Source: Bacteroidales bacterium (GTDB lineage Bacteria; Bacteroidota; Bacteroidia; Bacteroidales; Muribaculaceae). From it: 36,396 nt of DNA. The stretch is from contig JAAVFK010000018.1 in assembly GCA_014800785.1 (NCBI GenBank), forward strand, positions 260,019-296,414, given 5' to 3'. How positions within the stretch are numbered: position 1 is the first letter of the stretch; the number at the start of each line of letters is the position of its first letter. Shown here piece after piece: positions 15,115-24,015 of this stretch. A model generated the notes under the pieces. The model saw only the letters and a list, made by a program, of their open reading frames with translations, had not been told where the DNA came from and ran no database searches. The translations under genes were made by a program, and so were the position numbers.

Positions 15115-16349
15115 ACCGAAAGGATTTCGAGATAATGGCCCCCGTGGGTAGCTGGGAGTCGCTTGCCGCCGCAATAGCCGGAGGCGCCGACGCCGTCTAC
15201 TTCGGAATCGAGGGCCTCAACATGCGCTCGCGCTCGAGCGCCAACTTCACAGCCGACGACATGGCCGAAATAGCACGCCACTGTTCGGAACGCGGCGTGA
15301 AGACCTATCTGACTGTCAACACCATCATATATGATTCGGACATGGAACTCATGCGCCGGATCATAGACCGTGCCCACGAGGCCGGAATCTCGGCCATCAT
15401 CGCCTCCGACATGGCCGCTATCCTCTATGCCCGCTCGATCGGACAGGAGGTCCACATCTCGACCCAGGTCAATGTGACCAATATCGAGGCCGTGCGCTTC
15501 TACGCGCAGTTCGCCGACGTGATGGTTCTCGCCCGCGAACTCAATATGGACCAGGTGGCCGAAATACACCGTCAGATCGTCGAGTCGGACCTGCGCGGTC
15601 CCAACGGTGAGCTGATCCGCCTGGAGATGTTCTGCCACGGCGCCCTCTGCATGGCTGTCAGCGGCAAATGCTACCTCTCGCTCCACGAAATGAACTCCTC
15701 GGCCAACCGCGGCGCCTGCAACCAGATCTGCCGCCGCGCCTACACCGTGCGCGACGCCGAAACGGGCGAGGAACTGAACGTCGAGAACAAATATATCATG
15801 TCTCCCAAGGACCTGAAGACCATTCACTTTCTCAACAAGATGGTCGATGCCGGTGTGCGCGTCTTCAAGATCGAAGGCCGTGCGCGCGGTCCCGAATATG
15901 TGCGCGAGACGGTCGAGAGCTACTCGATCGCTCTGGCGGCAATAGCAGACGGGACCTTCAACGAGGAGTTGATCGCGACCCTCGACGAGCGTCTGGCCAA
16001 GGTCTTCAACCGCGGATACTGGAACGGCTACTATCTCGGACAGCGCCTCGGCGAATGGAGCTCGAAATATGGCTCCTCATCCTCGCGCGTGAAAGTCTAT
16101 GCGGCTAAGGCCATGAGATGGTTCCCGCGTCTGGGTGTCGGTGAGTTCCAGATGGAAAACGGCGAGTTGCATGTAGGCGACGAGGTCGTGCTGACCGGCC
16201 CGACCACCGGAGCAGTCGTGTTCAAGGTCGAGGAACTGCGTCTCGATCTGAGCCCGGTCGAGAAAGTGGCGCGCGGCGACCGCTTCTCGATGCCACTTCC
16301 GGAGCGCTGCCGCCAGTCAGACAAGCTCTATCTCTGGAAAGAGAAGTGA
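15111..16349 (+). CDS. U32-family peptidase-like protein
   Basis: The 412-residue protein belongs to family U32: it begins FEIMAPVGSWESLAAAIAGGADAVYFGI and contains the signature EMFCHGALCMAVSGKCYLS. Further Cys residues (RGACNQICRRAY) match the four or more cysteines that bind an Fe-S cluster in characterised members. Relatives hydroxylate tRNA or rRNA bases (TrhP, RlhA) or quinone precursors (UbiU/UbiV), and true proteolysis is doubtful. A KIEGRARGPEYVRETVESY stretch fits the tRNA/rRNA-modifying group. The start at 15111 is chosen for its ATGA overlap with the methyltransferase and family N-terminus; an in-frame ATG at 15081 would add 10 residues. Which RNA or quinone it acts on is open. 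Confidence 0.9.
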   Translation: MNRKDFEIMAPVGSWESLAAAIAGGADAVYFGIEGLNMRSRSSANFTADDMAEIARHCSERGVKTYLTVNTIIYDSDMELMRRIIDRAHEAGISAIIASDMAAILYARSIGQEVHISTQVNVTNIEAVRFYAQFADVMVLARELNMDQVAEIHRQIVESDLRGPNGELIRLEMFCHGALCMAVSGKCYLSLHEMNSSANRGACNQICRRAYTVRDAETGEELNVENKYIMSPKDLKTIHFLNKMVDAGVRVFKIEGRARGPEYVRETVESYSIALAAIADGTFNEELIATLDERLAKVFNRGYWNGYYLGQRLGEWSSKYGSSSSRVKVYAAKAMRWFPRLGVGEFQMENGELHVGDEVVLTGPTTGAVVFKVEELRLDLSPVEKVARGDRFSMPLPERCRQSDKLYLWKEK

Positions 16350-16402
16350 CGCACGACCGCATCTCCTCTCTCCTCCCGAATAAAAAAGACCAATAACAAA
16401 CC

Positions 16403-18196
16403 ATGGAATATTCAATCCTTGATTTTATCAGTCTCTTAGGCTCAGTCGGCCTTTTCCTCTACGGCATGAAGGTCATGTCCGAGGGTCTGCAGAAAGTCGC
16501 CGGCGACCGCTTGCGCAACATTTTGGGTGTGATGACCAAAAACCGTGTGATGGGCGTCATCACCGGTATTCTGATCACGGCCCTCATCCAGTCATCATCG
16601 GCCTCGACCGTGATGGTCGTCTCGTTCGTGAACGCCGGCCTCATGTCTCTCGCCCAGGCGATGGCCGTCATCTTCGGCGCCAACGTCGGCACGACCGTCA
16701 CGACGTGGATCATTTCCGCCTTCTCGTTCGAGGTCAATATATCCGACTACTCCATAGCCCTCCTGGCCGTGGCGGTGCCTATGCTGTTCCTCAAGAAGTC
16801 AACCTACAAATCGCTCGGCGAGTTCCTCATAGGCTTCTGTTTCCTCTTCATGGGCCTCGATCTTATCAGCCAGTTCGTCCCAAATCTGAAGGACAACCCG
16901 CAGATGCTCGAATTCGTCCGTGACTGGACCTCAATGGGCTATGGCTCTGCTCTGATTTTCTTTGCCATAGGTATCGTTCTCACGATGGTCGTCCAAAGTT
17001 CTGCGGCCACGTTCGCCATCACCCTGATCATGTGTTCCCAGGGCTGGATCTCGTTCGAGCTTGGATGTGCGATCATCCTCGGCGGTAATATCGGTACAAC
17101 CATCACCCCTATTCTTGCCTCGCTCTCCGGTAACCTTGCCGCGAAAAGAACAGCTATGGGCCATGTTCTCTTCAACGTGATCGGATCGATAATAGTCCTG
17201 GCCATATTCCATCCCTTCAACCGATTCGTGGCAGACATTACATACTGGTGTATCGGCACTAACCCGCTCGACATCTCCAAAGCTGCGGAGGGACAGATGA
17301 TGGACACCACCCTCTTCGATCCCGCCCACGGTATCACAGCCAAGGCCCAGGCGGCCATCGCCTTCGGCCTGGCTATGTTCCCGACCGTCTTCAACGCCTG
17401 CAACCTGTTGGTGATGATATGGTTCACAAGACTCTACGTAAAGATCGTCTGCTGGATCATGCCGGCCAAGCACAAGGACGAGGAGGAGGACTTCTCACTC
17501 AAGTTCATCAACCACGGCCTCCTTTCGGCCTCAGAGCTCAATATCACCCAGGCTCAGGAGGAAATCGCCCTCTACGGCGAGCGTGTCAACCGTATGCTCC
17601 ACATGGCTCAGGATCTGATCCATATGTCTCCCAACGACGACAAGTACAACGAGATATACTCGCGTCTGGAGAAGTATGAGGAGATCTCGGACCGAATGGA
17701 AATCGAGATCGGATCATACCTCAACCAGGTGGCCGAGGGTCGTCTGAGTCCGGAGTCGAAGATGAGAATCAGCGGTATGCTGAGAATCATTTCCGAGATC
17801 GAGTCTATCGCCGACAGCTGTTTCAATGTCGCCAAGACCCTCACACGCAAGAACCGGAACAACGTGAAGTTCGAGCCGAACGTCCTCCACGAGATCGACA
17901 CGATGTACAAGCTCGTCGATAAGGCCATGGACAACATGGTCAGCGTGCTCAAGGAGATGGAGAGCCCCGAGGATTCGAAAATCATCGCCGCATACAACAG
18001 CGAGCGTGAGATCAACAACCTCCGTAATCAGCTCCGCGACTCAAACATCAACAACATCAATTCAAAAGAATACGACTACCAGGAAGGTATCTTCTATATG
18101 GATCTCATCGGCGAAGCCGAAAAACTGGGTGACTATATCCTCAACGTCATCGAGGGAGTGAAACACCAGTTCAAATCCGAGAAAGCCGGGGTCTGA
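16403..18196 (+). CDS. Na/Pi cotransporter family protein with PhoU-like domain
   Basis: The 597-residue protein is a type II sodium/phosphate symporter of the NptA/YjbB group. The two inverted repeats are marked by QSSSAST (about residue 57) and QSSAATF (about 198), each followed by a GANVGTT or GGNIGTT motif. Around ten membrane helices occupy residues 1-345, followed by a cytoplasmic helical PhoU-like domain (about 375-595, beginning ELNITQAQEEIALYGERVNRM). The PhoU part probably regulates phosphate flux. It stands 53 bp after the U32 gene and 17 bp before the mannose-1-phosphate guanylyltransferase gene, so it may share a transcript with them. Confidence 0.93.
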   Translation: MEYSILDFISLLGSVGLFLYGMKVMSEGLQKVAGDRLRNILGVMTKNRVMGVITGILITALIQSSSASTVMVVSFVNAGLMSLAQAMAVIFGANVGTTVTTWIISAFSFEVNISDYSIALLAVAVPMLFLKKSTYKSLGEFLIGFCFLFMGLDLISQFVPNLKDNPQMLEFVRDWTSMGYGSALIFFAIGIVLTMVVQSSAATFAITLIMCSQGWISFELGCAIILGGNIGTTITPILASLSGNLAAKRTAMGHVLFNVIGSIIVLAIFHPFNRFVADITYWCIGTNPLDISKAAEGQMMDTTLFDPAHGITAKAQAAIAFGLAMFPTVFNACNLLVMIWFTRLYVKIVCWIMPAKHKDEEEDFSLKFINHGLLSASELNITQAQEEIALYGERVNRMLHMAQDLIHMSPNDDKYNEIYSRLEKYEEISDRMEIEIGSYLNQVAEGRLSPESKMRISGMLRIISEIESIADSCFNVAKTLTRKNRNNVKFEPNVLHEIDTMYKLVDKAMDNMVSVLKEMESPEDSKIIAAYNSEREINNLRNQLRDSNINNINSKEYDYQEGIFYMDLIGEAEKLGDYILNVIEGVKHQFKSEKAGV

Positions 18197-18213
18197 GAAA
18201 TCACCAATACGCT

Positions 18214-19290
18214 ATGAACTACTTCGTCATAATGTGCGGCGGGGTCGGAAGCCGTTTCTGGCCTTTCAGCCGTAATGAACGTCCGAAACAATTCCTCGAT
18301 TTTCTGGGAACCGGGCGCTCGCTGCTCCAGATGACCATAGACCGCATCCGCCCTCTGGCTGATCCGGAACGTATCTTCCTGGTGACCAACGAGGCCTACG
18401 TCGACCAGATCCGGGAGCATCTCCCCGAAATTCCGGCCGACAATATTCTGGCCGAGCCGGCGCGCCGAAACACCGCTCCCTGCATCTGCTGGGCGGCGAA
18501 CCACATCGCGGCCCTCGATCCGGAGGCCACGATGGTCATCCTTCCGGCCGACCATCTGATTATCCGCGAGGAAGAGTTCCGCAGAACCGTCTCCGAGGGA
18601 ATCGACTTCGTCAACGCCGACGGAGGCCTGCTGACCATCGGTATCAAGCCGACCGGCCCCAACACGGGCTACGGCTACATCCAGTTCGGTGACGCCGTCG
18701 AGGGATGGCCCGGAGTCATGCGCGTGACCGCCTTCACCGAGAAGCCGAACCTCGAACTGGCCAAGAGCTTCGTGGAGTCGGGCGAGTTCCTGTGGAACGC
18801 CGGTATGTTCATCTGGCGCACAGCCGACATCCTCGACGCTTTCCGTACATACGCTCCGGAGACCGCGGCCCTTTTCGGTCAGGGAACCGGCAAGTACGCG
18901 ACCGCGGACGAGACCGACTTCGTCAACGAAATCTATCCTCAGGCGGAATCCATCTCCGTGGACTACGCCATCATGGAGAAGGCCGATAACGTGTTCGTCA
19001 AGAGCGCCGACATCGGCTGGAGCGACCTCGGGACGTGGAACGCTCTCTATGAGACCGCTCCCAAAGATCGCGACGCAAATGTGATCATCAAGTCGCGCGT
19101 GCTGACCGAGGGATGCAGAGGCTCGGTGTTCGCCGTCGAGGGTGACCGTATCGTCGTCGCCTCTGGCCTGGAGAACTATATTGTCGCCCAGACCGACCGT
19201 GCCCTTCTCATCTGTCCCCTCGAAAAGGAACAGGAGATCCGCTCTGTCGTCAACAGCGTCGCCTCGCGCTTCGGCGACAAATATATCTGA
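18214..19290 (+). CDS. manC: Mannose-1-phosphate guanylyltransferase
   Basis: The 358-residue nucleotidyltransferase makes GDP-mannose from mannose 1-phosphate and GTP. The signature GGVGSRFWPFSR (residues 9-20) with PKQFLDFLG just after it, and FTEKP near residue 170, are diagnostic. The C-terminal part forms the short left-handed helix. There is no fused phosphomannose isomerase domain, so it is the single-function form. It precedes a flippase and a DUF2723 gene, suggesting that GDP-mannose is used for a lipid-linked glycan or protein glycosylation. The symbol is by family; related enzymes are also called manC/cpsB. Confidence 0.92.
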   Translation: MNYFVIMCGGVGSRFWPFSRNERPKQFLDFLGTGRSLLQMTIDRIRPLADPERIFLVTNEAYVDQIREHLPEIPADNILAEPARRNTAPCICWAANHIAALDPEATMVILPADHLIIREEEFRRTVSEGIDFVNADGGLLTIGIKPTGPNTGYGYIQFGDAVEGWPGVMRVTAFTEKPNLELAKSFVESGEFLWNAGMFIWRTADILDAFRTYAPETAALFGQGTGKYATADETDFVNEIYPQAESISVDYAIMEKADNVFVKSADIGWSDLGTWNALYETAPKDRDANVIIKSRVLTEGCRGSVFAVEGDRIVVASGLENYIVAQTDRALLICPLEKEQEIRSVVNSVASRFGDKYI

Positions 19291-19307
19291 ATATTATTAA
19301 ACATACA

Positions 19308-20804
19308 ATGGCAGGACTCAAATCGCTGGCAAAAGACACGGCCGTATATGGTCTTAGCAGTATCATCGGGCGCTTCCTCAACTGGTGTCTGGTTCCGCTT
19401 TACGTCTATCTTTTCCCCACGGCCGAATATGGTATCGTGAGCAACCTCTACAGCCTGACGGCCGTGGCGCTCGTGATTCTCAACTACGGCATGGAGACAA
19501 GCTTCTTCCGCTATGCCAGCTCGTCTGACGATCCCGAGAAGGACTATACGACCTCGCTATGGTCTGTAGGAACAACCTCGGTGATCTTCATCATCCTGCT
19601 CCTTGTCTTCCTCCACCCCGTCAGCAACGCCCTGCTGATCCCCAAACACCCTCTCTATGTGGCCCTGCTGGGTATCACCGTGGCTGTCGACGCCTTCTCC
19701 AACATCCCCTTCGCCTATCTCCGCTACAAGAACAAGTCGTGGCGCTTCGCCGGCATCAAGCTGCTGAATGTGGGCGTCAACATCGGCCTCAACCTCTTCT
19801 TCCTGCTCGCTTGTCCGGCGATCGAGAAGAGTCATCCGGAGCTGATCTCGTGGTTCTATACCCCGATGGGGGGCGATGCGTTCGGAATCGGCTGGATCTT
19901 CATTGCCAACCTGTTGTCTACGGGTGTCGTTCTCCTCAGCCTTCTCCCCTTCCTGACCGGACGCCGCTGGCGTTTCGACAGATCGCTTCTCAGCAAGATG
20001 CTCGGCTACGCCTGGCCACTGCTGATTCTCGGCGTGGCGGGCGTTCTGAGCCAGAATATGGGTCAGATCGTGATCCCCTATCTCTTCAAGTCCCAACCGG
20101 AGGCCGCGAGGTCTATGGTCGGCATATACAGCGCGAACATGAAGATCGCGATCGTGATGGTCATGTTCACCCAGGCCTTCCGCTATGCCTACGAACCCTT
20201 CATCTTCGCCAAGGCCCGCGGCGCAGGCGAGGATAAGAAGCAGGCATACTGCGACGCCATGAAATATTTCGTTATCTTCGGCCTGCTGATCTTCATCGCC
20301 GTCGAGTATTTCCTCCCCATTCTGAAACATTTCATCGCTCCGGCCTACTGGGCAGGTCTGCAGGTCGTCCCGGTCATGATGGCGGCCGAACTCTGTTTCG
20401 GAGTCTTCTTCAATCTCTCGCTCTGGTACAAGCTCACCGACCGCACCATCTGGGGAATGTATCTGTCGGTGCTCTGCTTCGTCCTGATGCTGGGTTTCAA
20501 CCTCTGGTTCGTCCCGGCTATCGGAATCCCCAACGGCTACATGGGCTCCGCCTGGGCGGCGTTCCTGGCCTATTTCATCGTGATGGTCATCTCGTGGATT
20601 CTCGGACGTCACTATTACCCGCTCGACTACGAGCTGGGGCGTATGCTCGGCTATACGCTTCTTGCCGGGGTTCTCTGGGTCGCCGGTGCCTGGGCTCTCT
20701 CGGCCCATCCGGCTGTCACCTATTCGGTGCGCGTGGTCCTGCTCCTCGTTTATTGTGCGGCCGTCTGGCGGTTTGATCTCAAAAAGATGGTGCGTCGCAG
20801 ATGA
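19308..20804 (+). CDS. Polysaccharide flippase, Wzx/MATE-like
   Basis: The 498-residue integral membrane protein has about 12-14 predicted helices. It starts LKSLAKDTAVYGLSSIIGRFLNWCLVPLYVYLF, the typical opening of polysaccharide biosynthesis (MviN/MATE superfamily) flippases. It would move a lipid-linked sugar across the inner membrane. It begins 17 bp after the GDP-mannose synthesis gene, and its stop overlaps the DUF2723 start (ATGA at 20801-20804), so it is probably coupled to it in function as well as translation. The lipid-linked substrate cannot be told from sequence. Confidence 0.9.
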   Translation: MAGLKSLAKDTAVYGLSSIIGRFLNWCLVPLYVYLFPTAEYGIVSNLYSLTAVALVILNYGMETSFFRYASSSDDPEKDYTTSLWSVGTTSVIFIILLLVFLHPVSNALLIPKHPLYVALLGITVAVDAFSNIPFAYLRYKNKSWRFAGIKLLNVGVNIGLNLFFLLACPAIEKSHPELISWFYTPMGGDAFGIGWIFIANLLSTGVVLLSLLPFLTGRRWRFDRSLLSKMLGYAWPLLILGVAGVLSQNMGQIVIPYLFKSQPEAARSMVGIYSANMKIAIVMVMFTQAFRYAYEPFIFAKARGAGEDKKQAYCDAMKYFVIFGLLIFIAVEYFLPILKHFIAPAYWAGLQVVPVMMAAELCFGVFFNLSLWYKLTDRTIWGMYLSVLCFVLMLGFNLWFVPAIGIPNGYMGSAWAAFLAYFIVMVISWILGRHYYPLDYELGRMLGYTLLAGVLWVAGAWALSAHPAVTYSVRVVLLLVYCAAVWRFDLKKMVRRR

Positions 20805-23800
20805 GGAAACATCTTCCCTCCTTTTCCTCCGCGGCTCCATGGATCGCTTTTCTATGCACGTTGCTGACCTATTGGCTGACCGTCGAGCCGGGGGCATCGT
20901 TCTGGGACTGTCCCGAATATATCGAAGGAGCTCTCCGTCTTGAGATCGGCCATCCTCCGGGCAACCCGACGTGGCTCCTCTTCCATCGCGTAACCTCACT
21001 TTTCGGATTCTCGGAGGCCGGGGCCGTCACGGCCATCAATATGGCCGCCGGGTTCTTCACGGCCTGGGCCGTCGGACTCCTCTGCGCATGCTCCCAACGC
21101 GCGCTGTCGCTGGTATGGCCTGGTCGTCGGCGCCGCGGACTGCTCGCGGTGTGCTCGCTTCTCGGAGCTCTCTGTTTCGGCTGGGCCGATTCTCCGTGGT
21201 TCTCGGCTGTGGAGGCCGAGGTTTACGCTATGTCGCTTTGGATGACGGCGCTATGCGTGTGGCTCGCGCTCAAATGGCTTGACACACGCGAGTCAGGAGG
21301 TCGTTGGCAACTGCTTAGTCTCATCTGCTATATACTCGGGCTTTCGGTCGGGGTACATCAGCTGACAATGCTGGTGATTCCCGGCATCGCCATGATCATC
21401 TGCTACGGCCTTGTCGGTCGGCGTCGGGCCCGCGGATGCCAGTGGGTCGCGGCCATACTCGGCGCGGTGACTGTCGCCGTGCTCCTCTTCGGTCTGATGA
21501 AGGGTGTCCCCCGTCTGCTGGCGCGTATGGAACTCTTCTCGGTCAACAGCCTCGGATTCGGCTATAACTCCGGGACCCTTGCGGGCTGGATTCTCATTGT
21601 CGGCCTCATAGGGCTCGCTGCATTCCTCCTCTCGCGCCTGCGTCGTCCTCTTGTCTCGGGAATCCTGTGGTGCCTTTTCTTCGTGTGTGTCGGCTTCTCG
21701 AGCTACGCCCTGATCATAGTCCGCGCCAACGCGCATCCCCCGATGAACCAGGGTGATCCCTCGGATATATTCTCATTCATCACCTATATCGACCGCGACC
21801 AGTATGGCGGGGCTCCGCTTCTGTACGGATCTACACCCTACAGTCGTCCGCTGAAGAGGGAACACATCTCGGTGACCCCCGAGGGGGACACCGTCAGAAA
21901 ATATTACGGCCACGTCCGGATAGCCGAGCGCCCCTATTACTCGCGCGCCATCCCCGGCGCACGTATCGGCAACGCGGCGGGTATGATCCCGACCGACGAA
22001 CTGGCGCTCGATGATTCTTTGGGTCGTTCAGGGCGGGATGCCTACCTATTGACCGGCTACCGGATGAAACTGATGATGATTCCCGAGCTGGAGATGTGGT
22101 TGCCACGTCTCCATTCCTCGAATCCGAACGATGTGTCGGCCTACGCGGATTGGGCCGGGATGACCGAGGAGACAATGGAGCGCGTGCCGATCACGGAAGC
22201 TGCCGATTCTCTGGGACGTCCGGTGCCGATGCTCGGACCCGACGGAAAACCGCTTGAGTCGACCGGCCTACGCCCCACCTATGCCCAGAATCTGGCTATG
22301 CTCTTCGGCTATCAGAGCGGATATATGTATTTCCGATACCTGCTGTGGAATTTCGGCGGCCGCCAGAATGACATCCACTCGGCCGGAGAGGTCGAGAACG
22401 GTAATTTCATCACCGGCTTCACACCGATCGACAATCTGATGCTCGGGGCCGAAGATGAGCTCCCGGACGAGGCGGGAGCGGAGAATCCGGGGCGCAACCG
22501 CTATTGGATGGTGCCATTCATATTCGGCATCGCGGGGCTCGTCTGCCTTTGTCTTCGCGGACGCACCGGCCTTCGGGTCGCAGGTGTGTCGGCTGTGCTG
22601 TTCCTGATGACGGGACTGGCGATTGTCCTCTACCTCAATCAGACTCCCGGCGAGCCGCGCGAACGCGACTATTCCTTCCTCGGCTCCTTCTGGGTATTCG
22701 GCTTCTGGATAGCCGCAGGAATGTCTGAGGCGGCCATCAGGCTCCTCAAGCGCTTCAGACGGAGCAAGTACCCGCAGAGATCCTCAGCGGCTGTCCTGGG
22801 CCTTCTGAGCCTCGTTCCGCTCTGGATGCTCATTGAGAATTATGACGACCATGATCGCTCGCGCCGCTATCCCGCCGACGACTACGCGGTGGAGATACTC
22901 AACCCGCTGCCCGAGGGGACGATCCTTTTCACTACCGGTGACAACCATACCTTCCCGCTGTGGTACGCACGCAACGCCCGCGGTGTGCGCCGCGACGTGG
23001 CGGTCGTGAACACGAACTATATGCGTCTGCCTTGGCAGATCCTCCAACTGATGCGCTCCGACGAGACAGGGCGCCGCATAGCGATGACCATGCGTCCGGA
23101 GGATGTGGCCTACGGGGCGTTCAACCTCGTCCGTGTGGGACGCGACGCAACCCTCACCGATGCCGTCGAGGCCCTTCGCCGTCTATATGCCGACACCGCC
23201 GCGGTCCCGACCCTCATCTCAACGCGTCTGCTGATCGGAGGCACCAACCCGGTTGTCTTCGATGTCTGCGAGCGTTACGGCCTGCAGCCGGGGGGCTACA
23301 TGGACCTCAAGCAATTGGCGATGCTCGATATTGTGGCGACCAACGCCGTGTCGGCCGCTCCGCGTCCCGTCGCGTGGCACCATGTGCTCGCCTCGCGTGG
23401 CTATGAGGGGTGGAAACCTTTCACCGTTCCCCTGACTTTCGTGGCTCTGTGGGAGCCCCTGAACGCTCAGGAAGTCGGCACGGATGAGTATGGCTTCCGG
23501 AGGTCTTCAACAGCATCCCAACGCGCCTCGCGCAATGCAGTTTTGTCCATCGAACCTGTCGGCAGACCCGGCGGACGGTATATCGATCCTGTTTATGGAG
23601 GTATGATCTCTTATCAGCGTATGAGTCTGATGACCGATGCGCGCCGCGCTCTGGAGGCGGGCGACACTCTGACCGCCTGTCGTCTCCTCGAAACGATAAC
23701 GCGCCGCTATCCTTTCTCCGAGTGGCGTCCCATTCTCAAAGGATATTGCGGCGAGACCATCGAGGAGTCCCTCCTATACGCTGATTTGGCCGAGGCTGCC

Positions 23801-23938
23801 GGTCTGACGGGGACTCTTCCCGATTCCCTGCGCCGCGTCTCGGCCGAGGCCCACAGCCAATGGTGCCGTTACCGCGAGGCCCTCCCGCCACGTCTCCGCA
23901 ACGCGATGACACCCTCTTCCCGACGGATGGCTGAGTAA
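20801..23938 (+). CDS. DUF2723 membrane protein, GT-C-like (putative protein O-mannosyltransferase)
   Basis: The 1045-residue protein has an N-terminal membrane domain with about 9-12 helices (to about 330), a large loop, a second cluster of membrane helices around 565-680, and a soluble C-terminal region. The DUF2723 signature FWDCPEYIEGALRLEIGHPPG lies at 34-54, in the first external loop, with D36 and E39 where GT-C enzymes carry their acidic catalytic residues. The human relative TMEM260 is a protein O-mannosyltransferase. The GDP-mannose gene and flippase upstream fit a role in mannose transfer at the periplasmic face. That role is inferred. A 13-bp tandem duplication spans the stop codon. 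Confidence 0.85.
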   Translation: MRKHLPSFSSAAPWIAFLCTLLTYWLTVEPGASFWDCPEYIEGALRLEIGHPPGNPTWLLFHRVTSLFGFSEAGAVTAINMAAGFFTAWAVGLLCACSQRALSLVWPGRRRRGLLAVCSLLGALCFGWADSPWFSAVEAEVYAMSLWMTALCVWLALKWLDTRESGGRWQLLSLICYILGLSVGVHQLTMLVIPGIAMIICYGLVGRRRARGCQWVAAILGAVTVAVLLFGLMKGVPRLLARMELFSVNSLGFGYNSGTLAGWILIVGLIGLAAFLLSRLRRPLVSGILWCLFFVCVGFSSYALIIVRANAHPPMNQGDPSDIFSFITYIDRDQYGGAPLLYGSTPYSRPLKREHISVTPEGDTVRKYYGHVRIAERPYYSRAIPGARIGNAAGMIPTDELALDDSLGRSGRDAYLLTGYRMKLMMIPELEMWLPRLHSSNPNDVSAYADWAGMTEETMERVPITEAADSLGRPVPMLGPDGKPLESTGLRPTYAQNLAMLFGYQSGYMYFRYLLWNFGGRQNDIHSAGEVENGNFITGFTPIDNLMLGAEDELPDEAGAENPGRNRYWMVPFIFGIAGLVCLCLRGRTGLRVAGVSAVLFLMTGLAIVLYLNQTPGEPRERDYSFLGSFWVFGFWIAAGMSEAAIRLLKRFRRSKYPQRSSAAVLGLLSLVPLWMLIENYDDHDRSRRYPADDYAVEILNPLPEGTILFTTGDNHTFPLWYARNARGVRRDVAVVNTNYMRLPWQILQLMRSDETGRRIAMTMRPEDVAYGAFNLVRVGRDATLTDAVEALRRLYADTAAVPTLISTRLLIGGTNPVVFDVCERYGLQPGGYMDLKQLAMLDIVATNAVSAAPRPVAWHHVLASRGYEGWKPFTVPLTFVALWEPLNAQEVGTDEYGFRRSSTASQRASRNAVLSIEPVGRPGGRYIDPVYGGMISYQRMSLMTDARRALEAGDTLTACRLLETITRRYPFSEWRPILKGYCGETIEESLLYADLAEAAGLTGTLPDSLRRVSAEAHSQWCRYREALPPRLRNAMTPSSRRMAE

Positions 23939-23955
23939 GATAGCTGAGTAAGATA
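23930..23955. repeat. 13-bp tandem duplication at the DUF2723 stop codon
   Basis: GCTGAGTAAGATA occurs twice without a gap (23930-23942 and 23943-23955). The gene's TAA (23936-23938) lies in the first copy; the second is out of frame and untranslated. Confidence 0.85.
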
Positions 23956-23957
23956 AA

Positions 23958-23997
23958 TGAAAATGCCGGAGCCTCAGATGAAGCCCCGGCATTTTCA
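23958..23997. terminator. Bidirectional terminator between DUF2723 and amylase genes
   Basis: A 12-bp perfect stem, TGAAAATGCCGG (23958-23969) with CCGGCATTTTCA (23986-23997), lies between convergent genes and has A/T runs on both flanks. Confidence 0.9.
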
Positions 23998-24015
23998 TTA
24001 ACGATGGGTTAGGTC

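Noticed and set aside
19557-20999. Long minus-strand open frame of 480 codons
   Set aside because: It is the mirror of the flippase and DUF2723 genes in GC-rich DNA. Its translation is charged, low in hydrophobic residues and matches no family.
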